A DNA stretch of 64,000 nucleotides from Rhizobium viscosum (lineage in GTDB: Bacteria > Pseudomonadota > Alphaproteobacteria > Rhizobiales > Rhizobiaceae): the NCBI RefSeq assembly GCF_014873945.1, contig NZ_JADBEC010000002.1, positions 868,001 through 932,000 on the forward strand, read 5' to 3'. Below are positions 41,031 through 50,141 of the stretch, in pieces; the first letter of the stretch is position 1; every line of letters begins with the position of its first letter. Position numbers and translations under genes: made by a program. Under the pieces are notes generated by a model. The model worked only from the letters and a program-made list of their open reading frames with translations. It did no database searches and was not told the origin of the DNA.

Positions 41031-41087
41031 CGCCAACGTTGCCAACATCATCGAGTTGGAAGACAATCAAAAGCCCTCACGTTGGCG
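41031..41087 (+). repeat. Nested inverted repeat after the permease gene
   Basis: CGCCAACGT at 41031-41039 pairs perfectly with ACGTTGGCG at 41079-41087. A smaller CCAAC/GTTGG repeat lies inside the loop. The pair starts five bases after the permease stop, so it could fold as a two-step hairpin at the transcript end. It has no T-run. Confidence 0.45.
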
Positions 41088-41149
41088 GCGAAGCAGCCCC
41101 GGTACCCCAGCAGCGCCTGGTTTCCCTTTGACCAAGAGACCGTCTCGAC

Positions 41150-41800
41150 ATGACCGACACCATTGTCCTTCTCCACGGCATCAGGAGGACCAGCGCTTCC
41201 ATGCGCAAGTTTGAGAACCATCTGCAGGCCCAAGGCTACATTACTCGCAACCTTGACTATCCTTCGACCCGATACCCAATCGAACGACTGGCAGAGATCG
41301 TTGCTGAGGAAGTCGAAGAAGCGGCTGATAACAACAGAGAAGGCCGTCTTCACCTGATAGGGCATTCCATGGGTGGATTGGTCATCAGGGCCATGTTGAA
41401 GAACTACCGACCATCAAATCTCGGGCGAGTGGTGATGGTCGGCACTCCAAATAATGGCAGCCAGGTCGCGGATTTCTTGAAAAAGGTGCCACTGTATAAA
41501 GCAGCGTTCGGCCCTGCCGGCCAGCAGCTCGTCACCGATCAAAGCACGTTCGCTCATATTTTCGGTCCGGTGGATTTCGAACTGGGCATCATCGCCGGAA
41601 CCCGAACCATCGATCCCGTCTCGTCATTGATCATTGGCCATCAAATAACCAACGACGGCAAGGTGACCGTCGAAAGCACGCGACTTGCCGGAGCTACCGA
41701 CCATATCGCAATCGCGGCCAATCACACTTTCATTCCGTCGAACAAAGTCATGTGGACGCAAGCCCTCTCGTTTATTCGTGACGGAAAGTTCCTCCGATAA
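41150..41800 (+). CDS. Lipase/esterase-like alpha/beta hydrolase
   Basis: The 216-residue protein has the alpha/beta-hydrolase oxyanion motif VLLHGI (5-10), the nucleophile elbow GHSMGG with S73, and candidate acid D169 (NDGKVTVES) and H192 (NHTFI), so the triad looks complete. The order and the TPNNGSQVADFL segment after the nucleophile match small triacylglycerol-lipase/PGAP1-like proteins. No signal peptide is visible. It is probably a single-gene unit; a link to the transporter upstream is not supported. Confidence 0.85.
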   Translation: MTDTIVLLHGIRRTSASMRKFENHLQAQGYITRNLDYPSTRYPIERLAEIVAEEVEEAADNNREGRLHLIGHSMGGLVIRAMLKNYRPSNLGRVVMVGTPNNGSQVADFLKKVPLYKAAFGPAGQQLVTDQSTFAHIFGPVDFELGIIAGTRTIDPVSSLIIGHQITNDGKVTVESTRLAGATDHIAIAANHTFIPSNKVMWTQALSFIRDGKFLR

Positions 41801-41946
41801 GCGCCTTGACGGGCTTCGACCAACTTGTAGCGTTAGCGACACCTTGGCCACGCCATGACCTCTCCACGACAACCTGCCGATCTTGACGCGGCTTTCCGCA
41901 TAAACCACCCGTGGCGCACAGGATAGGCACGGTAGGCGGAAGGAGA

Positions 41947-43146
41947 TCAGTCGAAAAAGCCCGCATCCTCTTCGCTAAGATATTTCCTGGCCGCTCCAGC
42001 GTCGATATCGAGGCCCAGCCCCGGTGCTTCCAGTAGGTCCACCATGCTGTCCTTCACGATCTGAGGCGGCAAGCCAATGACCAGATCCTCCCACCAAGGG
42101 TCGGAGGCGCTTGGATATTCGAATGCGACGTAATTTGCGGGCAAGGTGGCGCAGACATTGATCAACGCGCCGAGGCCTAGCAGGCCGTTGGCCGTGCCGT
42201 GCGGTGCCATCAGGATTGAATGCATGTAAGCGTGCTCGGCGACCCATTTGAGCTCGGCAATGCCGCCAATATCGGCTGGATCGGGGCCGATGACGCGTAC
42301 CGCCTGCGTCTCGATCAGTTCTTTGAAATTGTGCCGCAGGTAGATCTGCTCGCCAGTATGGATTGGCGTCGAGGTGGAGGTTGTCAGCTCACGATAGGCC
42401 TGCGGATTGACCCAAGGCACATAGTCGCCGGTCAGCATATCCTCGAGCCACATCAGATTGTATTTCTCAACCGCGCGAGCGAACTTGATCGCGTCGGGCA
42501 GCATCCAGCCGGGGCCACAGTCGAGCGCCAGGCTGACCTTGTCGCCCAGTACCTCCTTCATCGCGATCACGCAGTCGAGCATGTGATTGAACCCACGCTC
42601 GCTGATCACGCCCTGATCCATGGCACCGTGATAGCCGGCCTTCTTCTGCGTCACGCCGTAATGGAAGTCCTCGATCGTGTCCTTCATGTTGGAGTGGAAC
42701 GAGATTCCTTGCTTGATCATGAAGAAGTTCTGCGGCTGCTCCATCATCCATTTGACGTCAGCGGCGTAATCCTCCGGCCGGTCGCCCGTGCGTTTCTGGC
42801 GGATCGAGCCGTTGTAGACGCGCACCTTGTCGCGCACCTTGCCGCCGAGGAGCTTATAGACGGGCACGCCCGCGGCCTTGCCGGCAATATCCCAAAGCGC
42901 ATGCTCGATAGCGCTCACCGCCGCGCCGTACGGCTTGAAAGAGCCGCGTTGGCGGATCTTCAGCATGACTCGCTCGACGTCGGTCGGGTCCTCGCCGATC
43001 AGCGCCTCACGGAAATGCAGTACCCAGGGCTTGAGGTAGGACTTGGTGAACTCGACTTCACCCAAGCCATAGAGGCCCTCGTCGGTTACGATGCGGACGA
43101 TCGGGTGTTTGCCGATGACAGCACAGCGGAGATCGGTGATCTTCAT
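41947..43146 (-). CDS. Enolase-superfamily (mandelate racemase/muconate lactonizing) sugar-acid dehydratase, copy A
   Basis: The 399-residue protein has the N-terminal capping domain and a TIM barrel with metal ligands in SLALDCGPGW (Asp), MWLEDML (Glu) and HTGEQIY (Glu), and the general base His in MAPHGTANGLLG. The family abstracts an alpha-proton from a carboxylate; most bacterial members of this group dehydrate aldonates or uronates to 2-keto-3-deoxy acids. AAGGACC before the ATG at 43146 sets the start. It is the last of three tandem paralogues behind the FCD regulator. Exact substrate unknown. Confidence 0.88.
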   Translation of the reverse strand: MKITDLRCAVIGKHPIVRIVTDEGLYGLGEVEFTKSYLKPWVLHFREALIGEDPTDVERVMLKIRQRGSFKPYGAAVSAIEHALWDIAGKAAGVPVYKLLGGKVRDKVRVYNGSIRQKRTGDRPEDYAADVKWMMEQPQNFFMIKQGISFHSNMKDTIEDFHYGVTQKKAGYHGAMDQGVISERGFNHMLDCVIAMKEVLGDKVSLALDCGPGWMLPDAIKFARAVEKYNLMWLEDMLTGDYVPWVNPQAYRELTTSTSTPIHTGEQIYLRHNFKELIETQAVRVIGPDPADIGGIAELKWVAEHAYMHSILMAPHGTANGLLGLGALINVCATLPANYVAFEYPSASDPWWEDLVIGLPPQIVKDSMVDLLEAPGLGLDIDAGAARKYLSEEDAGFFD

Positions 43147-43163
43147 CTTCGGTCCTTTTCGGC

Positions 43164-44525
43164 TCAGCTCCAGGTTCGATCCCAGGAGTACTCGTCGTCC
43201 CAATGATCGGTAGGTTGCCAGATGCCGGTGACGCCCGCCTGCAGATGCTGCGAGATCACCTCGTCGACGACGTCGTCGATCCCCAAGCCCGGTTTGTCCG
43301 GAACAGTGATGAAGCCGTCCTTGACGAGCGGCTTAGGAAGGCCGGTGACGATATCGTCCCACCAGTCGACATCTGCAGAGTGGTATTCGAGCGCCATGAA
43401 GTTTTCGGTCGCCGTCGCGACATGTGCGGCAGCCATTGCGGCGATTGGACTTTCTGCCATGTGGATGGCCATGGCGACGCCATGGTCCTGCGCCATATCG
43501 CCGATCTTCTTGGTCTCGAGGATGCCGCCGCTGGTGAGCAGATCCGGGTGAATGACGGAGACGCCGCCACTCTTCAGCAAAGGCTCAAAGCCCTCCTTGA
43601 GATATATATCCTCGCCGGTGCAGATCGGTACCGTGGTGGAGTCCTGCAGGTGTCGGTATTGCTCGGCGTACTGCCAGGGGATCACATCCTCGAGCCAGGC
43701 CGGCACGTATTTCTCAATTCTCCTGGCAAGGCGAATGCCGTTCTGCATGGAGATATGGCCGATATGGTCTATGGCGAGCGGAACCTCCATACCGATCACC
43801 TCGCGGACCTCGGCAATGTATTGCTCAAGCAGGTCGAGGCCCTTGTCTGAAAAGTGGAGGCCGGTAAACGGGTGCTGGACATTGTGCAGATCGTACGCTG
43901 CGTTGCGCAAGCGCCGCTCTTCCATCGTCTTCAGCGGCCCACGACCGGGACTGTCGCGGTAGCCTTCGAGTGAGCCGGCAGGAAAAACGACGGCGCCGGG
44001 CACATCCGCGATCTGCATCAGCCCCAAATCCATCTTGAGAAAGGTAAAGCCGAGTTCCATTCGCTCCTTGAGGCGCTTGCCGGTCGCCGTACCGCTCGGC
44101 ACGGTGGCATCGGTATCGCAATAGACGCGCACCTTCTCCCGAAATCGGCCGCCGAGCATCTGGTAGATCGGCACGCCATAGGCCTTACCGGCAAGATCCC
44201 ACAACGCGATCTCGACCGCCGAGACGCCGCCGCCCTGCCGGCCGTGCCCGCCGAACTGCTTGATGCGGCGAAACAGGCGGTCAATGTCGCATGGGTTTTC
44301 GCCGAGCAACCGGCTCTTCAGCATCAGCGCGTAGGTGGCGCTGGCGCCGTCGCGCACCTCGCCAAGCCCGACAATGCCCTGGTTGGTGTAGATCTTGAGC
44401 AGCGCTGAGGTGAACGGCGCTCCGACAATCTCGGCTACCCGCATGTCGGTGATGCGAAGTTCGGACGGCTTGGAATGCGTGTTTACCCGATTGAGCGCCT
44501 CGTCGGCTCCATCTGCCTCTAGCAT
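43164..44525 (-). CDS. Enolase-superfamily sugar-acid dehydratase, copy B
   Basis: The 453-residue protein has metal-site motifs [10 protein letters not shown] (Asp, with a nearby His), AWLEDVIPW (Glu) and CTGEDIY (Glu), a FLKMDLG lysine in the barrel and [15 protein letters not shown] as the catalytic-His segment. It is longer than copy A through an N-terminal lead and a tail ending [20 protein letters not shown] precedes the start. It diverges clearly from copies A and C, so the three are not recent duplicates and probably have different substrates or steps. Confidence 0.88.
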   Translation of the reverse strand: MLEADGADEALNRVNTHSKPSELRITDMRVAEIVGAPFTSALLKIYTNQGIVGLGEVRDGASATYALMLKSRLLGENPCDIDRLFRRIKQFGGHGRQGGGVSAVEIALWDLAGKAYGVPIYQMLGGRFREKVRVYCDTDATVPSGTATGKRLKERMELGFTFLKMDLGLMQIADVPGAVVFPAGSLEGYRDSPGRGPLKTMEERRLRNAAYDLHNVQHPFTGLHFSDKGLDLLEQYIAEVREVIGMEVPLAIDHIGHISMQNGIRLARRIEKYVPAWLEDVIPWQYAEQYRHLQDSTTVPICTGEDIYLKEGFEPLLKSGGVSVIHPDLLTSGGILETKKIGDMAQDHGVAMAIHMAESPIAAMAAAHVATATENFMALEYHSADVDWWDDIVTGLPKPLVKDGFITVPDKPGLGIDDVVDEVISQHLQAGVTGIWQPTDHWDDEYSWDRTWS

Positions 44526-44591
44526 GGTTTATCCTCGTTTGGTCGGGAGGGTACGTCACCGCACACGGTGGGCGGCATAGAGCGTTGCTGG

Positions 44592-45758
44592 CTAATCCAG
44601 CTCTATCTCGTGGCTTTGAAGGTAGTCGCGGTTCATTTCGACGCCGAGACCAGGCCTCAGTGTAAGCTTGAGGCTGCCGTTCGAAACGTCGAGTGGTCTA
44701 TCGATGAGGTGATCGTATTTGCCCAGGTTCCACTCCGACGTTTCGAGCTTGTAGAAATTGGGAACGGTCATCATCACTTGCGCTCCCGCAACCACGTTGA
44801 TCGGCCCTGCGGCGTCATGCGGCGAGACCGGGATGTAGTAGGCTTCGCAGAGGGCGGAAATCTTCTTGAGTTCGGTGATGCCGCCGGTCCAGGTGACATC
44901 CGGCATGATGTAGTCGGCAAGCTTGTTTTCGAGCACCGGCACGAAATCCCACTTCGTGTGGCCGCGCTCGCCCCACGAGATAGCTGCGCTGACCTTCTCA
45001 CGAACCTGCTTGAGGGCGTTTAGGCTCTCCGGTGGGCAGGGTTCCTCGAACCAGTCGATCTGACAGGCTTCCTCGAGGCTCCGGCAAAGGCGAATGGCGG
45101 TCGGAACGTCGAAACGGCCGTGGGCATCGATGAGGATGTCGATGTCAGGCCCCGCCGTCTCGCGGATCAGAGCCGTAAGTTCGGCAGCTTCTCGCTCGTC
45201 CTTGCGGGTCATGCTGCCATCGAGATAGCCATCCCGCTGCTCGCGAGCCTGTCCGCCGGCGGTGCGGCCCTGGTGGGGAAAAGGATCGAACTTGAGCGCG
45301 GTGTGGCCGGACTCGACGATGTCTCGAATTTCCCGGACCACAGCCTCCTTGCTGGTAAACTTGCGCTGGTCGGGATGGGTGTAGAGCGAAATTTCATCGC
45401 GTACCGGTCCGCCCAAGAGCTCATAAATCGGCTTACCAAGAACTTTGCCGCGGATGTCCCAGAGGGCGATGTCGATGGCGCTTATACATTCGACTGCCGC
45501 ACCGCGACTGCCCATGTAGGTGAAGCTGCGGAATATCTTGTGCCACAGATACTCGATCCGCGCCGGGTCTTCGCCGGCAATAGCGGCACCGATCTGCCGC
45601 AGGATCGTGCAGAGGGCGCGATTGGCGAGCCTTGTCGTGGTGGTGATCTCGCCCCAGCCGCTCACCCCGTCGTCGGTCGTCACTTCGACGAACAGGAACT
45701 CTCCCCAATAAGAAGCATCGGATTTGATAAGCCACGGCCGAACGCTGGTGATTTTCAT
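44592..45758 (-). CDS. Enolase-superfamily sugar-acid dehydratase, copy C
   Basis: The 388-residue protein has ILIDAHGRFD (Asp and His pair), DWFEEPCPPES (Glu), SWGERGHTKW (Glu), a FDPFP barrel lysine region (ALKFDPF) and SPHDAAGPINV for the catalytic His. This Asp-x-His plus HDxxGP pattern resembles galactonate-dehydratase-type members. AAAGG lies before the ATG at 45758, which is the family N-terminus (MKITSVRPWL). It is first in the minus-strand trio, 54 bases after the FCD regulator. Confidence 0.88.
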   Translation of the reverse strand: MKITSVRPWLIKSDASYWGEFLFVEVTTDDGVSGWGEITTTTRLANRALCTILRQIGAAIAGEDPARIEYLWHKIFRSFTYMGSRGAAVECISAIDIALWDIRGKVLGKPIYELLGGPVRDEISLYTHPDQRKFTSKEAVVREIRDIVESGHTALKFDPFPHQGRTAGGQAREQRDGYLDGSMTRKDEREAAELTALIRETAGPDIDILIDAHGRFDVPTAIRLCRSLEEACQIDWFEEPCPPESLNALKQVREKVSAAISWGERGHTKWDFVPVLENKLADYIMPDVTWTGGITELKKISALCEAYYIPVSPHDAAGPINVVAGAQVMMTVPNFYKLETSEWNLGKYDHLIDRPLDVSNGSLKLTLRPGLGVEMNRDYLQSHEIELD

Positions 45759-45812
45759 CTCAACTGCCTTTAACTGAAGTGGTCGGGATAACGATATCAA
45801 GGGTTATGGATT

Positions 45813-46523
45813 CTATCCTGCCCGAGCGGCATTACGCGCACGCATGTGTTCGAGGATGTGCCGGCCGGAGCCCTCGACATGGCGTGCAATGAGTTCGGCT
45901 GCCTCGTTCGCATGTCCCGCTTTTACGTGGGCGATGAGCTCGCGATGCTCGCTCAGGATCGCGGCACGCCGGGCGAGCGTGAAGTCGAAACGACGACTTA
46001 CGGCGCGCAATACTTCGCGATGCTTCCACCAAAGCTCGGCGGCATGGCGGTTATAGTGCTTCTGGTACATGACGGTGTGAAAGGCGGTGTCCAGCTCGCT
46101 GTGCCTGAACGGGTCGGCGAAGTTGTTCTCTTCAATCAGGTCCTGGATGCGCTCGAGTTCAGCGATGTCCTCGACGGTGGCCATATTCACGAACCATTTC
46201 GTCAGTGCCGGCTCGATCAAGACCCCGATCTCATAGATGTCCCGAACGAAGTCCTGATCTATGGGCCTCACGCGCGCTCCGCGGTTGGGAACGAAGGTGA
46301 CAAAGCCCTCCCCGCGCAACAGTTGCAAAGCCTCGCGCACAGGGTTGGTCGAGGTGCCGTGACGCCGGGCGAGATCGGTGACAACAAGCCGCTCGTTGGC
46401 AGCAAGCCGCCCTTCGATGATGTCATCCCTGATCAGTTGAAAAAGCGAAGCGCCTTCGCTGGAGGCCCCGATAGCGTCGATGCCTTCGGGTGGCTGCGCT
46501 TTAAAATCGCTCGTTTCGGCCAA
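45813..46523 (-). CDS. GntR-family (FCD) transcriptional regulator
   Basis: The 236-residue protein has an N-terminal winged helix (FQLIRDDIIEGRLAANERLV, then GTSTNPVREALQLLRGEGFV) and a C-terminal FCD effector domain with metal-binding His residues (ELDTAFHTVMYQ, SEHRELIAHVKAG). I chose a TTG at 46523 because GGGGAC precedes it at good spacing and the length fits; the frame is open further upstream, so the start is uncertain. FCD regulators sense carboxylates, including aldonates and uronates, which fits the dehydratases on both sides. Confidence 0.85.
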   Translation of the reverse strand: MAETSDFKAQPPEGIDAIGASSEGASLFQLIRDDIIEGRLAANERLVVTDLARRHGTSTNPVREALQLLRGEGFVTFVPNRGARVRPIDQDFVRDIYEIGVLIEPALTKWFVNMATVEDIAELERIQDLIEENNFADPFRHSELDTAFHTVMYQKHYNRHAAELWWKHREVLRAVSRRFDFTLARRAAILSEHRELIAHVKAGHANEAAELIARHVEGSGRHILEHMRARNAARAG

Positions 46524-46528
46524 GATTG

Positions 46529-46577
46529 TCCCCAATAAATACACAGATTTCCCAAATATCACGCAATACTTCCCAAA
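46529..46577. promoter_or_regulatory. Triple TCCCAA-type direct repeat in the divergent promoter region
   Basis: Three similar words, TCCCCAAT near 46529, TTCCCAAA at 46549-46556 and TTCCCAAA at 46570-46577, recur every 20-21 bases, about two helix turns. They lie between the FCD regulator and the ABC-transporter genes and could be operator sites for the regulator. Binding is inferred from position only. Confidence 0.45.
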
Positions 46578-46730
46578 ACAATGTACGATTTCTGTCATTG
46601 ACAGGCAATCGCTGATCTGAAAACGTATGATCAGGCCGAAGGGATACATTAGGGAAAATCTCGCGGCCGGGGAGCAAAGACCGCTCGCCTTGACGCAGAG
46701 CGGCATGGGAGAAAACCTGGGAGGTTACCT

Positions 46731-48209
46731 ATGACGAGGATTTCACTCGGCCGTGCTGTCCTGCACGGCACTGTCTCGACTGCCTTGATGATATCGTTGA
46801 CATCAGTGTCTGCGCTGGGTGCGCCGGTCGACCTGAGCAAGTGGTCGCCGGAATACGTGCGCTCCATCGCCGGCACACAGGATTTCGACACGGCCGGCGA
46901 TTGCTCCAAGGTCACTCCGCTCGACTACAAGGGGCGACTGACTTTCTGGTATCAGGGCGTGTTCGAGGGCGACCCCGACCTCCTGCGGCAGTATTACAAG
47001 GACTTCTTCGAGACCTTCCGCAAGACCTATCCGAACATCCAGCTTGAGGAACAAGCCCTCACCTATAATGACCTTCTGGACAAGTTCCGGACCGCGCTCC
47101 TTGGTAATGCAGCGCCCATGGCGGTCCGCCTGCAAATCCTTGGTGGCACCGAGTTCGCCGCAAAGGGCTATCTGGAGCCACTCAAACCGGAGGATGTAGG
47201 CTATTCGACCGACGATTTCTGGCCCGGCGCAATGAAGGCTGTAACCTGGGAGGGCGTGACCTACGGCATCCCAACCAACAACGAGACGATGGCGTTCATC
47301 TGGAACGCCGATGTCTTCAAGCGTGCAGGCCTCGATCCGGACAAGGCTCCGGCAACCTGGGACGATGTTGTCAAATATTCCAAGCAGATCCACGACAAGC
47401 TCGGCATTTCGGGTTACGGCCTCGTGGCACGCAAGAATGCGGGCAATACGCCGTATCGTTTCATGCCGCAGTTGTGGGCCTATGGCGGCGGCGTCTTTGA
47501 CGAGGCCACCGCGAACCCGGCCTATAAGGAAGTTGAGCTCAATAGTTCGCAGAGCAAGGCTGCACTGCAAGCCTCGTACGATATGTATGTTCGCGACAAG
47601 TCGGTTCCGGTTTCAGCGCTGACCAATCAGCAGGCCGATAACCAGCCCCTCTTCCTGGCTGGCCAGCTCGGCATGATGATCTCGCACCCGTCCGACTATA
47701 ATGTCATGCTCGACCTGCAGAAGAAGACGACGGGCAGCGACAAGGAAAAAGCGCAGACCGTCATCGACAACATGCGCTACGGCCTTATTCCGACTGGTCC
47801 CGATGGCAAGCGTGCCGTCGTGTTCGGCGGCTCCAACATTCATATCCTGAAGCCCGAATATGTCGAAGGCGGCAAGGTGGACGAGCCGGCTGCAAAGGCT
47901 ATGGTCTGCATGTGGACAAGCCCCGAATGGTCGCTGAAGATGGCCTATGCCGGCTCGAACCCAGGCAACCTTAATGGCTTCAAGACCAAATGGATGAAGG
48001 AACGTCTTGACAGCATCAAGTTCCTTGATGTCACGACCTCGATGCTGCCATACGGCATCCCGTTCCCGGCACTCCCACAGTCCCCCGAGATCATGAACAT
48101 CATCGTCCCGGACATGCTGCAGAATGCCCTAACAGGAGCCATGACCGTCGACCAGGCAGCGGATGATGCAGCCAAGAAGGTAAAAGGCCTGATGGACGGC
48201 GGACTCTAG
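46731..48209 (+). CDS. Extracellular solute-binding protein (family 1) of the acid-sugar locus
   Basis: The 492-residue periplasmic protein has a signal peptide with possible cleavage after SALGA. It then has a long N-terminal insert (residues about 23-60) and a family 1 binding fold with QGVFEGDPDLLRQYYKDFF, PTNNETMAFIWNADVFK and AMVCMWTSPEWSLKMAYAGSNPG. GGGAGG before the ATG at 46731 sets the start. The unusual length and insert set it apart from ordinary maltose-type proteins. It is divergent from the FCD regulator and its transcript carries a hairpin before the permease genes. Confidence 0.9.
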   Translation: MTRISLGRAVLHGTVSTALMISLTSVSALGAPVDLSKWSPEYVRSIAGTQDFDTAGDCSKVTPLDYKGRLTFWYQGVFEGDPDLLRQYYKDFFETFRKTYPNIQLEEQALTYNDLLDKFRTALLGNAAPMAVRLQILGGTEFAAKGYLEPLKPEDVGYSTDDFWPGAMKAVTWEGVTYGIPTNNETMAFIWNADVFKRAGLDPDKAPATWDDVVKYSKQIHDKLGISGYGLVARKNAGNTPYRFMPQLWAYGGGVFDEATANPAYKEVELNSSQSKAALQASYDMYVRDKSVPVSALTNQQADNQPLFLAGQLGMMISHPSDYNVMLDLQKKTTGSDKEKAQTVIDNMRYGLIPTGPDGKRAVVFGGSNIHILKPEYVEGGKVDEPAAKAMVCMWTSPEWSLKMAYAGSNPGNLNGFKTKWMKERLDSIKFLDVTTSMLPYGIPFPALPQSPEIMNIIVPDMLQNALTGAMTVDQAADDAAKKVKGLMDGGL

Positions 48210-48230
48210 TCCAAGCCTGACCACGATCTG

Positions 48231-48257
48231 ACCGGCTGCGCCGAGACCGCAGCCGGT
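48231..48257 (+). terminator. Hairpin with T-rich tail between the binding-protein and permease genes
   Basis: ACCGGCTGCG at 48231-48240 pairs perfectly with CGCAGCCGGT at 48248-48257 around a seven-base loop, followed by TTCTT. It looks like a partial intrinsic terminator inside the operon, which would reduce permease relative to binding-protein message. Confidence 0.8.
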
Positions 48258-48284
48258 TTCTTCCGAAGAACGAGGGCAGGCATA

Positions 48285-49244
48285 GTGACGATCTTGACTG
48301 GCAAGGCCGAGGCGCGCCGAAGACTGCAACCCGATAGGTCCGGCGTGCTGCGGAAGATTTGGGAGCATCGCTCTGACTACGCGTATGTGCTTCCTGCGAT
48401 CGCGGTGATGCTCATCGTCATAGCCTACCCTATCTACTACACGATCGAGCTTTCTTTCTTTAATACACCGCCCGGCCTGCAGCTCCGGGACAAGATTTTC
48501 GTAGGCTTCGACAACTACGTCGCCATCCTAACAAGTCCGGTGTTCTGGCGTGTAACTTCGAACACACTTATCTGGACAATCGGATCCACATTCATCTCAT
48601 TTGTCCTGGGGTTTGCCTGCGCGCTCGCGCTTCATCGCGACTTTCTCGGCCGTGGCATCCTGCGCGCCATCCTGATCATTCCCTGGGTCATCAGCGCAGT
48701 CGCCGCGTCCTATATCTGGAAGTGGATCTATCATTCTGACTTCGGGATCATTGGCGCAGTGCTGGTCGGCCTCGGATGGGCGGACCGGCCGCCGAATTTC
48801 ATCGACAGCGTCAGCACGGTGCTGCCCTCGCTGATCGTCGTCAATATCTGGCGAGAGTTTCCGTTTGCGATGATCATGATGATGGCTGGCCTGCAGACCG
48901 TTCCCGACCAGCTGCTGCGCGCTGCAAAAGTCGACGGAGCCAATGCATGGCAGCGGTTCTGGCACGTCACCTTTCCACACCTGAGAAACGTCTCGACGGT
49001 GACGATCCTTCTCTTGGCAGTGGCCAACTTCAATTCTTTCATCATCCCCTGGATCATGACCGGCGGCGGCCCGTCGAACGCATCGCATATCTGGATCACC
49101 CACATCTATGAACTCGCCTTCGGCCGCCAGCGCTGGGGGGTGGCATCGGCCTATTCGGTGCTGCTGTTCCTGATCCTGATGTCGCTCGGCTACTTCTACG
49201 TCCGCGCGCTGACCGGCAACGAACGGAAGGACGGGAGCGAATGA
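48285..49244 (+). CDS. ABC transporter permease 1 (CUT1, MalF-type)
   Basis: The 319-residue inner-membrane protein has six to eight hydrophobic segments and the EAA loop ELLRAAKVDGANAWQRFWHVTFP (here QLLRAAKVDGAN). The start is a GTG at 48285 with GAGGGCAGG upstream. The stop overlaps permease 2 by four bases. It pairs with permease 2 to form the channel for the acid-sugar transporter. Confidence 0.9.
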   Translation: MTILTGKAEARRRLQPDRSGVLRKIWEHRSDYAYVLPAIAVMLIVIAYPIYYTIELSFFNTPPGLQLRDKIFVGFDNYVAILTSPVFWRVTSNTLIWTIGSTFISFVLGFACALALHRDFLGRGILRAILIIPWVISAVAASYIWKWIYHSDFGIIGAVLVGLGWADRPPNFIDSVSTVLPSLIVVNIWREFPFAMIMMMAGLQTVPDQLLRAAKVDGANAWQRFWHVTFPHLRNVSTVTILLLAVANFNSFIIPWIMTGGGPSNASHIWITHIYELAFGRQRWGVASAYSVLLFLILMSLGYFYVRALTGNERKDGSE

Positions 49245-50131
49245 GTGCGATTGCCGAAACAGCTCATCGAGGCCAGGCACGTCGCAGTATGCGCATCGAC
49301 GGATGGCGGTGGGGCGGACGCATCTTCCTTGTTTTCATGCTGCTTTACACCGCGTTACCGATGGTCTGGATGCTGAGCACGTCGATTAAGTCCGGCTTTG
49401 CGGCCATGCAATTCCCGCCGCAATTGTGGCCGGACCAACCCACGCTCGCCAGTTATCAGAAGCTGCTCGACCCGCAAAACAGCGTCGGCCAGGACTTCCT
49501 GCGCTTCTTCTGGAACAGCCTTTTCGTCTCGACTACCACGACCATCCTTTCGGTCATCGTGGCAGTTCCTGCGGCCTACGCGTTTTCGCGCTTCACCTTT
49601 CCCGGCCGGAACTTTCTCTTCTTCGCTGTCCTGCTTCGCAACATGTTCCCGGCAGTGATCTTTCTCGTGCCGCTCTTCATCCTGATGCGCGCGATCGGAC
49701 TGGTGAACACGCACGGGTCGCTCGTCCTCACCTACCTCACGTTCGGCCTGCCGCTGGCAATCTGGCTCCTCAAGGGTTTCTACGACAACATTCCGGTGCA
49801 GCTCGAGCAGGCCGCACGCATCGATGGAGCAACGCGGTTTCAGGCTTTTGTCCTGATCGTGATGCCGCTCTCGGCGCCGGGCATCATCGCCACGGCAATC
49901 TATTCCTTCATCGGCGCGTGGAACGAGTACATCTACGCCTACACCTTCCTCTCCAAGAACGAGCAATTGACTCTGCCGGTCGGCATTCAGCGCTTCTTCT
50001 CGGAAAACACGACGGACTTTCCGGGCCTGATGGCGGCAAGCTTCATGATGAGCGTGCCCGTCGTGGTCCTGTTCCTCGTTCTTCAACGCTACTTCGTACG
50101 CGCCCTCACGGAAGGCGCAGTCAAGCACTAA
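49241..50131 (+). CDS. ABC transporter permease 2 (CUT1, MalG-type)
   Basis: The 296-residue protein has the MalG-type EAA motif LEQAARIDGATRFQAFVLIVMPLSAPG and about six hydrophobic segments. It overlaps permease 1 (ATGA) and is ten bases before the ATPase gene. Together the two permeases form the membrane channel. Confidence 0.92.
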   Translation: MSAIAETAHRGQARRSMRIDGWRWGGRIFLVFMLLYTALPMVWMLSTSIKSGFAAMQFPPQLWPDQPTLASYQKLLDPQNSVGQDFLRFFWNSLFVSTTTTILSVIVAVPAAYAFSRFTFPGRNFLFFAVLLRNMFPAVIFLVPLFILMRAIGLVNTHGSLVLTYLTFGLPLAIWLLKGFYDNIPVQLEQAARIDGATRFQAFVLIVMPLSAPGIIATAIYSFIGAWNEYIYAYTFLSKNEQLTLPVGIQRFFSENTTDFPGLMAASFMMSVPVVVLFLVLQRYFVRALTEGAVKH

Positions 50132-50141
50132 GGAGTTGCCG

